Shown here: positions 15,550 through 22,944 of the stretch, in pieces
Layout: every line of letters starts with the position of its first letter
How positions within the stretch are numbered: the first letter of the stretch is position 1
NCBI GenBank assembly: GCA_964384335.1
Contig: CAYLKN010000029.1
Span: 1 to 24,908 of the forward strand
Length of the DNA stretch: 24,908 bases
Origin: JAUICS01 sp964384335
GTDB taxonomy: Bacteria; Pseudomonadota; Alphaproteobacteria; Micavibrionales; Micavibrionaceae
Direction: 5' to 3'
Notes under the pieces: generated by a model
Database searches by the model: none
Told to the model about the DNA's origin: nothing
What the model saw: only the letters and a program-made list of their open reading frames with translations
Translations under genes and position numbers: made by a program

Positions 15550-15604
15550 TTTTGTAAGCCGAAGGATTGATGGAAATACGATACTAAAAAAGAAAGGACG
15601 TAAA

Positions 15605-16480
15605 ATGGCAGTACTCGTTAAAAAGGACACAAAAGTGATTTGTCAGGGGATTACAGGATCTCACGGAACATTTCACACAGAGCAGGCAATAAAATACGGC
15701 ACGCGTATGGTCGGGGGTGTAACGCCCGGTAAGGGCGGGACCAAACATCTGGACCTCCCTGTATTCGACACTGTGGAAGAGGCACGGGCAGAAACCGGGT
15801 GCAACGCTTCTGTTATCTATGTACCGCCTGCGTTTGCCGCAGATGCGATTTTGGAGTCCGTTGATGCCGGCATTGAACTGATCGTCTGTATTACAGAGGG
15901 TATTCCGGTTCTGGATATGGTCAGGGTCAAGCGCGGCCTTCAAAATTCCGGCTCGCGTTTGATCGGGCCAAACTGCCCCGGTGTTATTACGCCAGACGAA
16001 TGCAAGATCGGTATTATGCCGGGCCATATTCATAAGCGCGGCAAAGTTGGAATTGTATCCCGTTCGGGTACCTTGACCTATGAGGCAGTTGGACAGACTA
16101 CCGCCAATGGTCTTGGCCAGTCATCCTGTGTCGGTATTGGCGGTGATCCGGTTAACGGTACAAACTTTGTTGATGCGCTTAAGATGTTCCTTGATGATGA
16201 AGAAACCGAGGCTATTCTGATGATTGGTGAAATCGGCGGTACGGCAGAGGAAGAGGCGGCTGATTTTTATCGCCAGTATTCAAACAAAAAACCGATTGCC
16301 GGATTTATTGCCGGACGTACGGCTCCGCCGGGAAAACGTATGGGGCATGCCGGTGCAATTATATCCGGAGGACAGGGCACAGCCGATTCCAAAGTCAATG
16401 CCATGAAAGAAGCCGGTTTTGTCGTTGCCGATACGCCTGCCGATCTTGGCGGTGCCGTCCAGAGAGCGCTGGCCGCATAA
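15605..16480 (+). CDS. sucD: Succinate-CoA ligase subunit alpha
   Basis: Alpha subunit of succinyl-CoA synthetase; carries the phosphohistidine intermediate and binds CoA. 291 aa, standard length. CoA-binding start CQGITGSHGTFHTEQAI, GGVTPGKGG, the SGTLTYE block, and the active-site His248 in RMGHAGAIISGG are all present. An AAAGAAAGGA site precedes the ATG. An 8-bp hairpin lies 30 bp downstream (16511-16533), so sucD is likely to end the sucC-hydrolase-sucD unit. The sucA-sucB genes that often follow in alphaproteobacteria are not here. Confidence 0.97.
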   Translation: MAVLVKKDTKVICQGITGSHGTFHTEQAIKYGTRMVGGVTPGKGGTKHLDLPVFDTVEEARAETGCNASVIYVPPAFAADAILESVDAGIELIVCITEGIPVLDMVRVKRGLQNSGSRLIGPNCPGVITPDECKIGIMPGHIHKRGKVGIVSRSGTLTYEAVGQTTANGLGQSSCVGIGGDPVNGTNFVDALKMFLDDEETEAILMIGEIGGTAEEEAADFYRQYSNKKPIAGFIAGRTAPPGKRMGHAGAIISGGQGTADSKVNAMKEAGFVVADTPADLGGAVQRALAA

Positions 16481-16510
16481 AATCCCAACCCCGCTATTGA
16501 AAATTACAGA

Positions 16511-16533
16511 CAGGCTGCTATAACTGCAGCCTG
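16511..16533. terminator. Hairpin after sucD, possible terminator
   Basis: Perfect 8-bp stem CAGGCTGC (16511-16518) and GCAGCCTG (16526-16533) with a 7-nt loop. The tail that follows is only moderately T-rich, so it may be a weak terminator or an mRNA-stabilising hairpin. Confidence 0.45.
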
Positions 16534-16568
16534 CGATTGTGATTTATCCGAAATAAAAGGACTATCTT

Positions 16569-17420
16569 ATGCTTGATATGCAAAAATATGTACCGAAATA
16601 CTGGACAGTTGAAACCTTGCCATGGGATCAGCTTCAGCCTGAGAAGGTTGATCCCGAACTTTTAAAAATTATCAAGGCAGCTTCGCTTGTTGAGTATAAT
16701 GCGCAGGCATACGCGGAATATCTGCACCGGGTTTTTCATGATGATGATGTGTCCCGAGACAAGTTTCATTACTGGGCGATTGAAGAGGTTCAGCACGGCA
16801 AGGCCCTCGGCGTATGGGCGGAGGCTGTAGACCCGTCATGGAGCCATGAAAAGGCGATGGCAAGATTTCGTGAAGGGTATACGCCGGAGCATTTTATAGA
16901 CAACAGCAAAGAATCCGTCCGCGGATCACGCAGTGGGGAAATGGTTGCGCGTTGTATGGTGGAAACGGGAACAAGCTCGTATTACACTTCACTGGGTGAG
17001 GCAACACAAGAGCCGGTTTTGAAACAAATCTGTAAAAATATTGCCGGGGACGAATTCCGCCATTACAAAACGTTTTACGATATTCTGAATAAGTATTTGC
17101 CGCAGGAAGGCCTGACCCGTTTGCAAAGGCTTAAAATTGCGCTTGGGCGTATAATGGAAACAGAGGATGACGAACTTTCATACGCTTATTATGCCGCAAA
17201 TGCACCTGAAGGTGCGGCTTATGACCGGAAGACGTACAATCGCGCATACATGAAACGTGCGGGCTCTTATTATCACCCTGATGCTTTAAAAAGGGCGGTT
17301 TCCATGATTTTTAAAGCAGCAGGTTACAGGCCGCATACACTTCCCTACACTGTGGCTACAAAATTTGCGTGGTGGCGTATGCAGGTTCAGGCAAAACAGC
17401 GTGAGAAAATCGCCGCATGA
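16569..17420 (+). CDS. Ferritin-like di-iron protein, acyl-ACP desaturase-like
   Basis: 283 aa, soluble, mostly helical. Two ExxH motifs set in four-helix spacing suggest a di-iron carboxylate centre: Glu42 (LVEYNAQAY), Glu73-x-x-His76 (EEVQHGK), Glu132 (VETGTSSYY) and Glu162-x-x-His165 (DEFRHYKTFY). This pattern, with EE..HG in the second helix, is closest to stearoyl-ACP desaturase-type (FA_desaturase_2) proteins, though shorter than the plant enzymes (about 360 aa). Possible roles are oxygen-dependent desaturation or hydroxylation, or oxidant handling; the substrate cannot be read from sequence. The start at 16569 has an AAAAGGA site. It follows sucD by 88 bp with a hairpin between, and converges on chrR with a 16-bp gap. 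Confidence 0.75.
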   Translation: MLDMQKYVPKYWTVETLPWDQLQPEKVDPELLKIIKAASLVEYNAQAYAEYLHRVFHDDDVSRDKFHYWAIEEVQHGKALGVWAEAVDPSWSHEKAMARFREGYTPEHFIDNSKESVRGSRSGEMVARCMVETGTSSYYTSLGEATQEPVLKQICKNIAGDEFRHYKTFYDILNKYLPQEGLTRLQRLKIALGRIMETEDDELSYAYYAANAPEGAAYDRKTYNRAYMKRAGSYYHPDALKRAVSMIFKAAGYRPHTLPYTVATKFAWWRMQVQAKQREKIAA

Positions 17421-17436
17421 TAAATCCTGACAAATA

Positions 17437-18126
17437 CTATTTCAGAAAAAAATTCAGAAAACGGGACCATTTTCCGGTAAGATGTATGCGGGATGCGGAA
17501 ACATTAAGGCATATGCATCCTTTTTTTACATCACTGACAGGTTTATGATTGATACGCTCATCAAGAACAATAAGATCGCCGCGTCCGTAATATCCTGTTT
17601 CATCTTCAAAGGCACCTTCAAGGACAAGCGTAATTTCTTCCCCTCTGTGGGTGTGGGATGGTATTTCCTTACCGGGTTCGATTTTAAGCAATTCTGCAAT
17701 CCCCTTTTTCGAAACAGGAACGGGACATTTATCTATTCCTTTTAAAACATTTTTCCACACTATTTCTTTACCACTCGTTTCAAAATAATATCTGACGGGA
17801 TAAGGCAGGAATGAGATTTCAGAGTTAGATGCACCTTGTTCCGGATCTTTATGGATCTGATTACTGTCCTTATTCTGACCTGCGTCTATCTTGTCGAGAA
17901 GTGTAGTCAGAACGGACTGATCTATTTCGGCAGGCTCCCCATATTGTCCGATAATACCGGCTCCGATTTCCTCCATATCAGCAACTATGGATCTTGCCAC
18001 TGGATTAAGTGTCAGATGCGCAGACACAGACATGCTTTCAGCCTCGCTGATGTTTCCAGCCGCGTAGCGAAGCAGAAAGGCATAATAATTATCCAGGCAT
18101 TGAACATTAACCATGTCCGTACTCAT
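17437..18126 (-). CDS. chrR: ChrR-type cupin anti-sigma factor lacking the zinc cysteines
   Basis: 229 aa. ChrR holds the ECF sigma factor RpoE inactive until singlet oxygen or related stress releases it. The N-terminal anti-sigma domain (about 1-90) is recognisable by LLRYAAGNISEAESMSVSAHL. The C-terminal cupin (about 105-215) has the metal ligands His158, His160, Glu164 and His194 (PSHTHRGEE, then INHKPV). In Rhodobacter ChrR the N-terminal domain binds zinc through a His-x3-Cys-x2-Cys motif. Here the matching segment reads HLTLNPVA, so His37 is kept but the cysteines are Asn41 and Ala44. The start overlaps the rpoE stop (ATGA), with GAGGAG at 18134-18139 upstream, so translation is coupled. 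Zinc-independent sigma binding is the main inference. Confidence 0.88.
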   Translation of the reverse strand: MSTDMVNVQCLDNYYAFLLRYAAGNISEAESMSVSAHLTLNPVARSIVADMEEIGAGIIGQYGEPAEIDQSVLTTLLDKIDAGQNKDSNQIHKDPEQGASNSEISFLPYPVRYYFETSGKEIVWKNVLKGIDKCPVPVSKKGIAELLKIEPGKEIPSHTHRGEEITLVLEGAFEDETGYYGRGDLIVLDERINHKPVSDVKKGCICLNVSASRIHLTGKWSRFLNFFLK

Positions 18127-18806
18127 AGATAATCTCCTCTGTTCATTATGGATTTACGTAAACGATTCAAAGCCAGTCTTATTCTTGATTTAACCGTTCC
18201 AAGCGGCAGGCCGGTTTCATCGGCGATATCCTGATGTGATTTATCCTCATAAAAAGATTTTAACAAAAGTTCAGACTGCTCTTCCGGAAGTTCACTTAAC
18301 GCGCCGGACAACACATCTGAATTTTGTGAAAGTTCAAGCACATCTTCAGGCCTGTTTTCACTGCTTTGAACGAAAGCCGGATCATTCGGATCGGGCAGCG
18401 GGCGGCTATATTTTCTTAGATTATCGATACGTTTGTTCCGGGCGATCGTAAAAATCCAGGTCCCTGCATTTGCCTGCGCAGGATCAAAAGTATGCGCCTT
18501 GTTCCATATGGCGAGCATTGTTTCCTGGACCAACTCATCCGCGAGTTCAAAATTAGTCCCGCCTTTTATAAAATAGGATTTGATCCGCGGGGCATAATGT
18601 TCGAACAGTTTAATGAAAGCTTCTTTGTCTCTGGATTTTCCAATAGCGATAAGACACGCATTCAAAATCCCGTTTTCACTGGCTTTATCCGTATCTGTCT
18701 GCGTGTTTAAAGACGATTTTGCACTGGCCACGTTTAACTCTTCTGTCAATCCAACTGGATCACAGAATACTGCCATATGTGTAATAGATAAAGCCCTGTT
18801 TCTCAT
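18123..18806 (-). CDS. rpoE: ECF sigma factor RpoE (ChrR-controlled, ECF11-like)
   Basis: 227 aa. Region 2 spans about 62-132, with the -10 recognition helix ELADELVQETMLAIWNKAHTF and the TWIFTIARNKRIDNLR block. Region 4 spans about 165-220, with the helix-turn-helix HQDIADETGLPLGTVKSRIRLALNRLR that reads the -35 element. In the related Rhodobacter system the factor activates genes against singlet oxygen and photo-oxidative stress. The N-terminus is about 50 residues longer than region 2 needs; an alternative start at Met11 would shorten it slightly, but AGAGG 4 nt upstream supports 18806. It overlaps chrR by 4 bases, the classic sigma/anti-sigma arrangement, and a TGATCC promoter lies upstream, suggesting autoregulation. 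Confidence 0.92.
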   Translation of the reverse strand: MRNRALSITHMAVFCDPVGLTEELNVASAKSSLNTQTDTDKASENGILNACLIAIGKSRDKEAFIKLFEHYAPRIKSYFIKGGTNFELADELVQETMLAIWNKAHTFDPAQANAGTWIFTIARNKRIDNLRKYSRPLPDPNDPAFVQSSENRPEDVLELSQNSDVLSGALSELPEEQSELLLKSFYEDKSHQDIADETGLPLGTVKSRIRLALNRLRKSIMNRGDYL

Positions 18807-18824
18807 AAAACCTCTATTTATGAT

Positions 18825-18854
18825 TAATTACGGCAGGGTTATATCTATGGATCA
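18825..18854 (-). promoter_or_regulatory. Likely RpoE-dependent (autoregulatory) promoter of rpoE-chrR
   Basis: On the minus strand, TGATCC (18849-18854) and TAATTA (18825-18830) are separated by 18 bp. TGATCC is the -35 recognised by the Rhodobacter-type RpoE, and the position, about 20 bp before the rpoE ATG, fits an autoregulated unit. Confidence 0.6.
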
Positions 18855-18870
18855 GAAAGAAATATGAAAT

Positions 18871-19596
18871 TCAGAAATTATCACGAATAAGGCGGAGACG
18901 CTCAAACTGTTCAAGTGACTCGGCCCTGAAGAAAGGATTCGTCTGTTTTTCAAGTGCAATGGTTGAGGGGAGGGTTGGTTTTCCTGCGTTTCTTTTTTGC
19001 TCTTCCTGTATTAAACGCGTGTTCACCATCTCATTATCGCCATCGACGGTTTGGGCAAAACGTCCGTTTGTCAAAGTGTACTCATGTCCGCAATAGATTT
19101 TTGTTTCTTCAGGCAGGGCCTTAAGTTTTTGGATTGATTCATACATCTGTTCCATTGTCCCCTCGAATATGCGGCCGCAACCCATTGCAAAAAGGGTGTC
19201 TCCCGCAAACAGTACGGCGTTGTCCCTGTCATAAAAACACAGGTGGTTGCTTGTATGGCCGGGGGTTTCAATGGCCTGCGCTTTGAAATCGCCAATTTTG
19301 ATTTCTTCGCCGTCTCTGATGCCTTTATCAATGAAAGAAATTCTTGTTTGATCTTTTTCCGGTCCGTATACCGTGCATCCTTCTTCCTCGATAAGCTGTC
19401 CGCAACCTGCGATATGATCACCGTGATGATGGGTCAGGATGATTGTATCAAGCTTCAGATTATGATTTTTAAGAAAATCAAGAACTGGTCCGGCTTCGCC
19501 CGGATCAACGGCAAAGACTTTCCCTGGTGAATGTTTGACAATGTATACGTAATTATCTGATAAAACAGGGATAATATGGACTTTCATGCCTTTCAT
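18871..19596 (-). CDS. gloB: Hydroxyacylglutathione hydrolase (glyoxalase II)
   Basis: Hydrolyses S-D-lactoylglutathione to lactate and glutathione, completing methylglyoxal detoxification. 241 aa, near the usual 250-255. Metallo-beta-lactamase fold with the metal motif THHHGDH at 55-61, later ligands in TPGHTSNHLCFY, AGDTLFAMGCGR and YCGHEYT, and the C-terminal glyoxalase II tail NPFFRAE. The ATG at 19596 overlaps the stop of the upstream NDUFAF5-like gene by 4 bases (ATGA), so the pair is translationally coupled. An in-frame ATG 9 bases on (19587) is an alternative start. The stop lies 16 bp upstream of the TGATCC element of rpoE, in the same direction. Confidence 0.94.
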   Translation of the reverse strand: MKGMKVHIIPVLSDNYVYIVKHSPGKVFAVDPGEAGPVLDFLKNHNLKLDTIILTHHHGDHIAGCGQLIEEEGCTVYGPEKDQTRISFIDKGIRDGEEIKIGDFKAQAIETPGHTSNHLCFYDRDNAVLFAGDTLFAMGCGRIFEGTMEQMYESIQKLKALPEETKIYCGHEYTLTNGRFAQTVDGDNEMVNTRLIQEEQKRNAGKPTLPSTIALEKQTNPFFRAESLEQFERLRLIRDNF

Positions 19597-20507
19597 TTCT
19601 GCCTCGATCCTTTGATTGCAACTTCCCGGGTCTGCAGGAATTCCGCAAGCCTATGAGAACTTTCGCCCGGACGCAAGGGCTTTTGCTGACTGTCTGACGG
19701 TGCCCATCCAATCAGGTAGATCAGTTCGAAACAGGCTTCAAGTCTGCCGAAGCCATCGGAGAAATATTTTCGGTAAAGGTTTTCGGTTTCCTGGAAAAAA
19801 GTCTTTCCGGGGCAAAATCTGCTTCTTTGCAAAAGGATATTGTTTTCGCCCATGCCTTTGACATCCTGCATAAGGTCCGAAAGGGATTTATACGTCACTC
19901 TGACAATGTCTGAGTCCACAACCGGAAGCGCAAACCCGGCGCGCTGCATTAATGCGCCCATTTGCTGCTTATCAGCAAAAGGATGGATGCGCGGACTGAC
20001 CCGTCCGTGGAGTGCGCTTTCGGCCTCGGTTATTGCCGTGCGTAATTCATAAAGCGTCTCACCGCCTAACATGACACCAAGGAAAAGCCCGTCCGGTTTC
20101 AATGCGTAATTGACCTGGATCAGCGCGCCGGGAAGGTCATTGACGGTTTGCAGGCTCAGTATGCTGATCACGGCATCCAGAGAATTCCTTCCAAACGGGA
20201 GCAGTTCCTCATCACCTGCCAGTTCCGAAACGTCCGGTGTTGTCTGTCTTGTTTTTTCATTTAAGGTCATGGCATAAATCATTTGAGAGCCGGCACCTTG
20301 CCCGATCCTTGAGATTTGATCCTTTCTAAGGCGGGAAATGTCGGTTATGAGAGGCCGGGGAAATTGCTTTTTGATTATATCGATACGGTCTATGATATTA
20401 TCAACTGCAAGATTTATAAGGAAATCATGTTTGCGGAGCCCGGGCTGAATTCTGGTGCGAAGATTTCTGTAAAGGGCCCGGTCAAAAATGGTAGGGGAAG
20501 AAGACAT
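19593..20507 (-). CDS. NDUFAF5/BioC-like SAM-fold protein with degenerate SAM motif
   Basis: 304 aa, methyltransferase-fold family close to mitochondrial NDUFAF5, a complex I assembly factor that hydroxylates an arginine. Family hallmarks: IFDRALYRNLRTR near the start, DFLINLAVDNIIDRI, LPFGRNSLDAVISILSLQTVNDLPGALIQVNYALKPDGLF, then GGETLYELR and the late LMQDVKGMGENNILLQR segment. The usual glycine-rich motif I (about 52-65, normally LDLG.G.G) is here LITDISRLRKDQISRI, with no glycine. Acidic motif II is also unclear. Substrate or cofactor use may therefore differ, or the protein may act without SAM. It overlaps gloB by 4 bases and diverges from comF with 22 bp between the starts. Confidence 0.8.
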   Translation of the reverse strand: MSSSPTIFDRALYRNLRTRIQPGLRKHDFLINLAVDNIIDRIDIIKKQFPRPLITDISRLRKDQISRIGQGAGSQMIYAMTLNEKTRQTTPDVSELAGDEELLPFGRNSLDAVISILSLQTVNDLPGALIQVNYALKPDGLFLGVMLGGETLYELRTAITEAESALHGRVSPRIHPFADKQQMGALMQRAGFALPVVDSDIVRVTYKSLSDLMQDVKGMGENNILLQRSRFCPGKTFFQETENLYRKYFSDGFGRLEACFELIYLIGWAPSDSQQKPLRPGESSHRLAEFLQTREVAIKGSRQK

Positions 20508-20529
20508 CGCTTTTTACATCATAGTGTAA

Positions 20530-21288
20530 ATGAACAGGGTTACAAGGATATCCGCGATTATAAAACAATTCATGCATCATATCATCGACACGGTGCTGCC
20601 GCCACGCTGTCCTGTAACGGGAGAGATCGTATCTGAGAACGGCGTTCTTTCCCCCGCGGCATGGAAGGACCTGGATTTTATCTCCGATCCTCTGTGCTCA
20701 CTATGCGGATACCCCATGACGGTATCATCGGGAGAAGCCAATCAGCTTTGCGGCGCCTGCCTTCAAAATCCACCGTATTTTGACAGGGCAAGGGCACCCG
20801 TTGCCTATAATCCGATAAGCCGGGAAATAGCCCTTAAATTCAAACACGGGGATCAACTTCATGTTGTCAAAACCATTGCAGCAATGATGCGGCGCAGTTT
20901 AATGGAGGTCGTCACCCCTTGTTCCATTATTATTCCGGTACCGCTGCATCCTCGAAGATTATTGGCCCGCCGATATAATCAGGCCGCCCTGATCGCCGGA
21001 AACCTGTCTGCTTTGTCAGACTTGCCAGTGGTTCCCGATTTTCTTTTAAGACGCAAATCAACCCCGCCGCAGAAAGACAAATCTTTTCGTCTGCGGAAAG
21101 AGAATGTGCGGGCCGCATTTTGTGTAAACCCTGCATATGCCCAGAATGCAAGCCAAAAGGATTTTATTCTGATCGATGACGTTTACACAACGGGCGCAAC
21201 CGTCAACGAATGTGCCCGTGTACTCAAAAAAGCGGATGCAAGAAGTGTTTTTGTCCTTACATTTGCCAGAACGGTAAGATTTTCTTAG
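20530..21288 (+). CDS. comF: ComF-family amidophosphoribosyltransferase-like protein
   Basis: 252 aa, phosphoribosyltransferase-like protein related to competence protein ComF, thought to act in DNA uptake in some bacteria; in most species its role is unclear. The N-terminus has a zinc-finger-like cysteine set (Cys27, then CSLC at 56-59 and CGAC at 74-77), although the usual fourth-position cysteine of the first pair (CPxC) is threonine here (CPVT). The PRPP-binding motif LIDDVYTTGAT is at 214-224, preceded by PVPLHPRRLLARRYNQA. Starts at 20530 and at Met15 (20572) are both possible. The 20530 start lies 22 bp from the divergent methyltransferase-like gene. It ends in the left arm of the 134-bp inverted-repeat structure. 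Confidence 0.88.
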   Translation: MNRVTRISAIIKQFMHHIIDTVLPPRCPVTGEIVSENGVLSPAAWKDLDFISDPLCSLCGYPMTVSSGEANQLCGACLQNPPYFDRARAPVAYNPISREIALKFKHGDQLHVVKTIAAMMRRSLMEVVTPCSIIIPVPLHPRRLLARRYNQAALIAGNLSALSDLPVVPDFLLRRKSTPPQKDKSFRLRKENVRAAFCVNPAYAQNASQKDFILIDDVYTTGATVNECARVLKKADARSVFVLTFARTVRFS

Positions 21289-21420
21289 GGCAGATCGTGT
21301 TTAAATATAATCACTATGATTATATTTAAAAAGCGTGAATCTGCCCTGACTTATTGAATCGATGAGCAAATTCACGCGATAAAAAATCGCAAAGCGATTC
21401 TTTTTGATCGCGATTTGCTC
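21287..21420. repeat. Large nested inverted-repeat structure between convergent comF and ubiH-like gene
   Basis: Two hairpins fill the gap. Hairpin A: outer arms AGGGCAGAT (21287-21295) and ATCTGCCCT (21339-21347); inner perfect 14-bp arms TTTAAATATAATCA (21300-21313) and TGATTATATTTAAA (21317-21330) with a 3-nt loop. Hairpin B: outer arms GAGCAAAT (21364-21371) and ATTTGCTC (21413-21420), then CGCGAT (21375-21380) with ATCGCG (21407-21412), and AATCGC (21385-21390) with GCGATT (21394-21399). In addition GCGTGAAT (21333-21340) is complementary to ATTCACGC (21370-21377), which links the two hairpins. It could be a bidirectional terminator or a small palindromic mobile repeat. Confidence 0.85.
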
Positions 21421-21425
21421 TAGGC

Positions 21426-22619
21426 TCAGATTTTGCCGGCAACAGAAGGTGCCATACCCTCTTTCATAATCATTTTTTTTGCAAATGGAATATACGGCAT
21501 AAGCTGAAGCGCGTTCCGCCTGATGGTATGAAGCAGGGGATTTGTATGGGATATCATGGAAACCATGCCGTCTACAGCAACTGTGCGGCTTTGAATATCG
21601 GGGAGTCTGCGCCTTTGGTAATGTTTCAACATTTGATGGCTTCCAATATCGAGACCGTGGAGGTGATACTGCGTTATCAGCCCTGCAAGTGTCGTCACAT
21701 CCCGCATGCTCAGGTTCAGACCCTGTGCTCCCAAAGGATGGATGACATGAGCGGCCTCTGCGATAAGAGCCGTGCGTGGTGCGGAAAGGCTTGCGGCTTT
21801 AAGAAACATAAGAGGGTAATGCCCTATCGGGCCGTCAATCTCTAAATCGCCCAGCACACCCTCGCTCAGATCCTGCAGAATATTTTGCAGATCCTGACGC
21901 CGCATGGCGGCGAAGTGTTCGGCCTTATCATCTGTTTCAACCCAGACAATGCTGGATCTGTCTCCCGGTAAGGGTACAAAGGTCAAAGGACCGGCATTTC
22001 TGTGGATTTCGATAGAACAGTTTTTATGTTTTTTGCTATGGCTTGCAACAAGTGTCAGGGCCTGCTTTTTATATGATTTTTTGTTACTTTTTATGCCTGC
22101 GATTTTTCTGACGGAGGAGTTCCGGCCATCTGCACCGATTATAAGTTTTCCGCCAAGTGTCTCTCCGGAGAGAGTGCGGGCCTTTACATCAAAGTCAGAG
22201 ACGGTGTATCCCTCAAGGCGATCTTCTTTCAAAACGATATTTTTTGCTTCTCTGGCCTTCTGATATAAGAGATTTCTAAGGCCTCGGTTGGAAACATTCA
22301 GGCCGAAACGGGTCTGACCGATTTCGGATGATGAGAACGAAGCTGCAATCTTTTTCCCGTCATCAAGTGTTCTGTCAAGAATTCTGATTTCATGCAATTC
22401 CTCGGAAAAGTCACTTAAAGTCTCAAGAGGGATCAGATCCTGAAGAACCGATAATGACGTTTCAAGCAATGCGGAGGTCCGGCCGTCTTTCAGGAAATCG
22501 TCTTTCTGATCCGGGAAATCAGGATCGATGACGGCCGTTGTGATACCGGCTTTTTCCAGCAACAGGGCAAGGGTCAATCCCGGTATGCCCGCCCCCGAAA
22601 TGATTGCTTGATAATCCAT
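21426..22619 (-). CDS. UbiH/COQ6-family FAD-dependent ubiquinone biosynthesis hydroxylase
   Basis: 397 aa, class A flavoprotein monooxygenase. Such enzymes hydroxylate the aromatic ring during ubiquinone synthesis at the membrane. N-terminal Rossmann motif GAGIPG is at 9-14, the DG motif in LIIGADGRNSSVRKIAG binds the FAD pyrophosphate, and the third FAD block is LIAEAAHVIHPLGAQGLNLSMRDV, where the usual G-D before AAH is A-E. NRGLRNLL contains the conserved ubiquinone-hydroxylase segment. The C-terminus ends in a hydrophobic and basic stretch. Which ring position it acts on (UbiH, UbiF, UbiI, UbiL or UbiM type) cannot be settled here. It diverges from grxC over 67 bp and converges on comF. 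Confidence 0.88.
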   Translation of the reverse strand: MDYQAIISGAGIPGLTLALLLEKAGITTAVIDPDFPDQKDDFLKDGRTSALLETSLSVLQDLIPLETLSDFSEELHEIRILDRTLDDGKKIAASFSSSEIGQTRFGLNVSNRGLRNLLYQKAREAKNIVLKEDRLEGYTVSDFDVKARTLSGETLGGKLIIGADGRNSSVRKIAGIKSNKKSYKKQALTLVASHSKKHKNCSIEIHRNAGPLTFVPLPGDRSSIVWVETDDKAEHFAAMRRQDLQNILQDLSEGVLGDLEIDGPIGHYPLMFLKAASLSAPRTALIAEAAHVIHPLGAQGLNLSMRDVTTLAGLITQYHLHGLDIGSHQMLKHYQRRRLPDIQSRTVAVDGMVSMISHTNPLLHTIRRNALQLMPYIPFAKKMIMKEGMAPSVAGKI

Positions 22620-22686
22620 AAATATGACTTAGTTTGAATAAAGATATAATCCATATCTTACCAAAACCGACGGGAGAATAAAGAGT

Positions 22687-22944
22687 ATGGCGAAAGTAGA
22701 GATTTATACAAAACAAACATGTCCTTTTTGTATCAGAGCCAAAGAATTACTGGACAACAAAAATGTATCCTATGATGAAATCAGGATCGACGGTGATCAG
22801 GAAAAACGGGCAGCCATGATTGCACGTGCAGACGGTCGTCAAACGGTACCGCAGATTTTTATAAACGATGAAGGTGTTGGCGGCTGTGACGAACTGCATA
22901 TGCTGGACAGGCAGGGTAAGCTTGACGGAATGTTAAATGCCTGA
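22687..22944 (+). CDS. grxC: Glutaredoxin 3 (GrxC type)
   Basis: 85 aa dithiol glutaredoxin that reduces disulfides and glutathione mixed disulfides. Active site CPFC is at 12-15 (QTCPFCIRAKELL; CPYC is commoner). The glutathione-binding parts TVPQIFI and GGCDELHML are present. The ATG follows a GGGAGAATAAAGAGT stretch. It overlaps the next gene by 8 bases, so the two are translated together. Confidence 0.95.
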   Translation: MAKVEIYTKQTCPFCIRAKELLDNKNVSYDEIRIDGDQEKRAAMIARADGRQTVPQIFINDEGVGGCDELHMLDRQGKLDGMLNA

